A stretch of DNA of 64,000 bases from Croceicoccus sediminis (lineage in GTDB: Bacteria; Pseudomonadota; Alphaproteobacteria; Sphingomonadales; Sphingomonadaceae): assembly GCF_007570835.1 (NCBI RefSeq), contig NZ_SUNC01000001.1, positions 1,116,001 to 1,180,000 on the forward strand. Direction: 5' to 3'. Within the stretch, counting starts at the first letter, position 1, and every line of letters starts with the position of its first letter. The notes under the pieces were generated by a model, which saw only the letters and a list, made by a program, of their open reading frames with translations, was not told the origin of the DNA and did no database searches. Of this stretch, positions 61,949-64,000 are shown piece after piece. The position numbers and the translations under genes are program-made.

Positions 61949-62959
61949 TTAACGGAAAGCGACCTTCACGCCCTGGCTGACCGCCTCGGCCAGTTCGTGT
62001 GCGTCCCAGTTGGTCAGGCGGACACAGCCGTGGCTGTTCGTCTTGCCGATCAGGCTGGGATCGGGCGAACCGTGAATGCCATAGCCGTCCTTGGTCAGGT
62101 CGATCCACGTGCCGCCCACCGGATTGTTCGGCCCCGCCGCAATGGTCAGCTGTTCATCAGGGCCCCAATCGTTCGCTTCGGGGTTGAAATAGTACTTGGG
62201 CGCAGGGGCGACCGCGCGCACTTCCATCTCGCCTTCGGGGCTGGGAAACGAAGTGCTGCCGATGGAGGCGGGGTAAGTCGCGACCAGTTCGTCCTTGTCG
62301 TTGAACACGGCCAGTTCGTTCGTGTCCTTGTGAATCTCGATGCGCGCGACATTGGCGTTCAGCTTCTCGTCGCCGTGGTTCACGATCGTCAGCGTCTGGC
62401 CCGCCTTGCCGAAATCGGCATCGGGATTCAGCGCGGACAGGAAGTCTGCATCCATGTGAAACCGCTCGGCCAGCATTTCGCGGGCGTCCTCATAGCCTGA
62501 CGCGGACAGTTTCGCGCGTTCGGCAAAATCGCTCGGGATCGTGACGAAGTCGGTGGCGGCGTCCTCGTCCGTCACGGTGTAAGTCGCAAAGATCGCGCTG
62601 CCCTCCTTCGACTTCAGCGAATCGATCAGGTCCTGGTCCACCCCGCCCTCGCCAAGGCCGTTTGCCCGGCGATAGGCGGCGATGGCGCGGTCGGTATTTC
62701 CGCCCCCGTAACCGTCGATCACGCCCGGCGAATGGACCGACCGGTCGAGCAGGACCTGTACGGCCAGCGCGTCGATCGTACGGTCGCCCAGCATCGACTG
62801 CGTCACCCCGTCGGGAAGCGTGAAGCCGTATTGCGAAGTGGTGGACGCGCTTGCCTCGACCTTCGGGGACGAACCTGATGCGCTATCCTGTGCGAATAGC
62901 GGCGTGGCGGAAAAGGTCAGGGCGGTGGAAAGTGCGAGCAATTTTATAGTTTTGTGCAT
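61949..62959 (-). CDS. L,D-transpeptidase (YkuD domain), exported
   Basis: 336 aa from ATG 62959 (ATG 62983 also possible). Signal peptide (LLALSTALTFSATPLFAQ). A peptidoglycan-binding-like segment follows (VLLDRSVHSPGVIDGYGGGN), then a LysM-like region (DADFLSALNPDADFGKAGQ). The YkuD catalytic domain at the C-terminus reads YGIHGSPDPSLIGKTNSHGC, then VRLTNWDAHELAE; the active cysteine sits in SHGCVR. It makes 3-3 cross-links in peptidoglycan or attaches proteins to it. The long upstream open frame to 63763 is antisense to ettA and was rejected. Confidence 0.93.
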   Translation of the reverse strand: MHKTIKLLALSTALTFSATPLFAQDSASGSSPKVEASASTTSQYGFTLPDGVTQSMLGDRTIDALAVQVLLDRSVHSPGVIDGYGGGNTDRAIAAYRRANGLGEGGVDQDLIDSLKSKEGSAIFATYTVTDEDAATDFVTIPSDFAERAKLSASGYEDAREMLAERFHMDADFLSALNPDADFGKAGQTLTIVNHGDEKLNANVARIEIHKDTNELAVFNDKDELVATYPASIGSTSFPSPEGEMEVRAVAPAPKYYFNPEANDWGPDEQLTIAAGPNNPVGGTWIDLTKDGYGIHGSPDPSLIGKTNSHGCVRLTNWDAHELAEAVSQGVKVAFR

Positions 62960-63106
62960 GCCCGACCAACGGGTACCTGCCATGACCGTTCCCCAAGACG
63001 CCCACTGCCCGTGTCCCTTGGCCCTCGCCCCTTGCTCGCAGCCCCCATTACGCCTATCTGCGCGGCAAATCCCTTCAGTTTCAGATTTCGCCCAAGAGGA
63101 CGACAG

Positions 63107-64000
<894 letters not shown>

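Overview
The window is a 64 kb piece of a high-GC alphaproteobacterial chromosome, most likely from the Sphingomonadales (Erythrobacter/Croceicoccus/Novosphingobium-like). The best taxonomic evidence is a circularly permuted two-piece tmRNA whose tag reads ANDNEALALAA. Supporting evidence is an Entner-Doudoroff cluster with its own PEP-carboxylase-like gene, a UPF0262 protein, and a complex I NDUFA9-type protein. It looks like ordinary core chromosome: I see no insertion sequence, prophage, integrase or CRISPR array.

Layout. 1-5 kb: outer-membrane biogenesis and ribosome maturation (lptD end, surA-like, pdxA, rsmA). 5-8.3 kb: a minus-strand HWE/HisKA_2 sensor kinase and malate synthase G. 8.4-12 kb: arginine succinyltransferase operon start (M20 hydrolase, astA, astB). 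12-13.5 kb: two small membrane proteins, a ~97-bp tandem repeat array and the permuted tmRNA. 13.5-25.7 kb: mscL, a lemA/TPM/TPM cluster, NUDIX, an MFS carrier, YqgE, an ABC ATPase, tldD, a nucleotidyltransferase-fold/diacylglycerol-kinase pair, YjbQ and a transglutaminase. 26-32.8 kb: zwf-edd-eda-ppc. 32.8-37.9 kb: BASS transporter, argB, lipoprotein, yggT, folD, NTF2-like lipoprotein, marC. 37.9-47.3 kb: Lon-N protein, CnoX-like thioredoxin, tRNA-Gly, DUF2785, two GSTs, GntP permease, dcd, GH25-like protein, UPF0262, mobA, NDUFA9-like.

47.4-53.7 kb is a sulfide/persulfide detoxification island. Six overlapping or tightly spaced minus-strand genes (MBL persulfide dioxygenase, split YedE pair, DUF442 phosphatase/rhodanese-like protein, SQOR-type sulfide:quinone reductase, SulP transporter) diverge from a 1-Cys peroxiredoxin and an ArsR regulator. 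The regulator resembles BigR/SqrR but has no cysteine at all. 53.9-64 kb: a 49-aa ORF behind CtrA-like half-sites, a three-domain MFS-PlsC-AMP-ligase protein, ACR3, a ROK sugar kinase facing a LacI regulator across a structured intergenic region, lipoprotein Cu/Zn SOD, an L,D-transpeptidase and the start of ettA.

Most promising leads: (1) the 97-bp tandem array directly downstream of ssrA, whose ssrA-strand transcript would repeat a motif like the 16S rRNA 3' end; (2) the cysteine-free ArsR regulator in a persulfide operon; (3) a PEP-carboxylase homologue in the Entner-Doudoroff operon with several normally invariant active-site residues replaced; (4) two long hairpins and an 11-codon leader ORF between the ROK kinase and LacI genes. 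Start sites were chosen by eye from ribosome-binding sites, overlaps and family N-termini.
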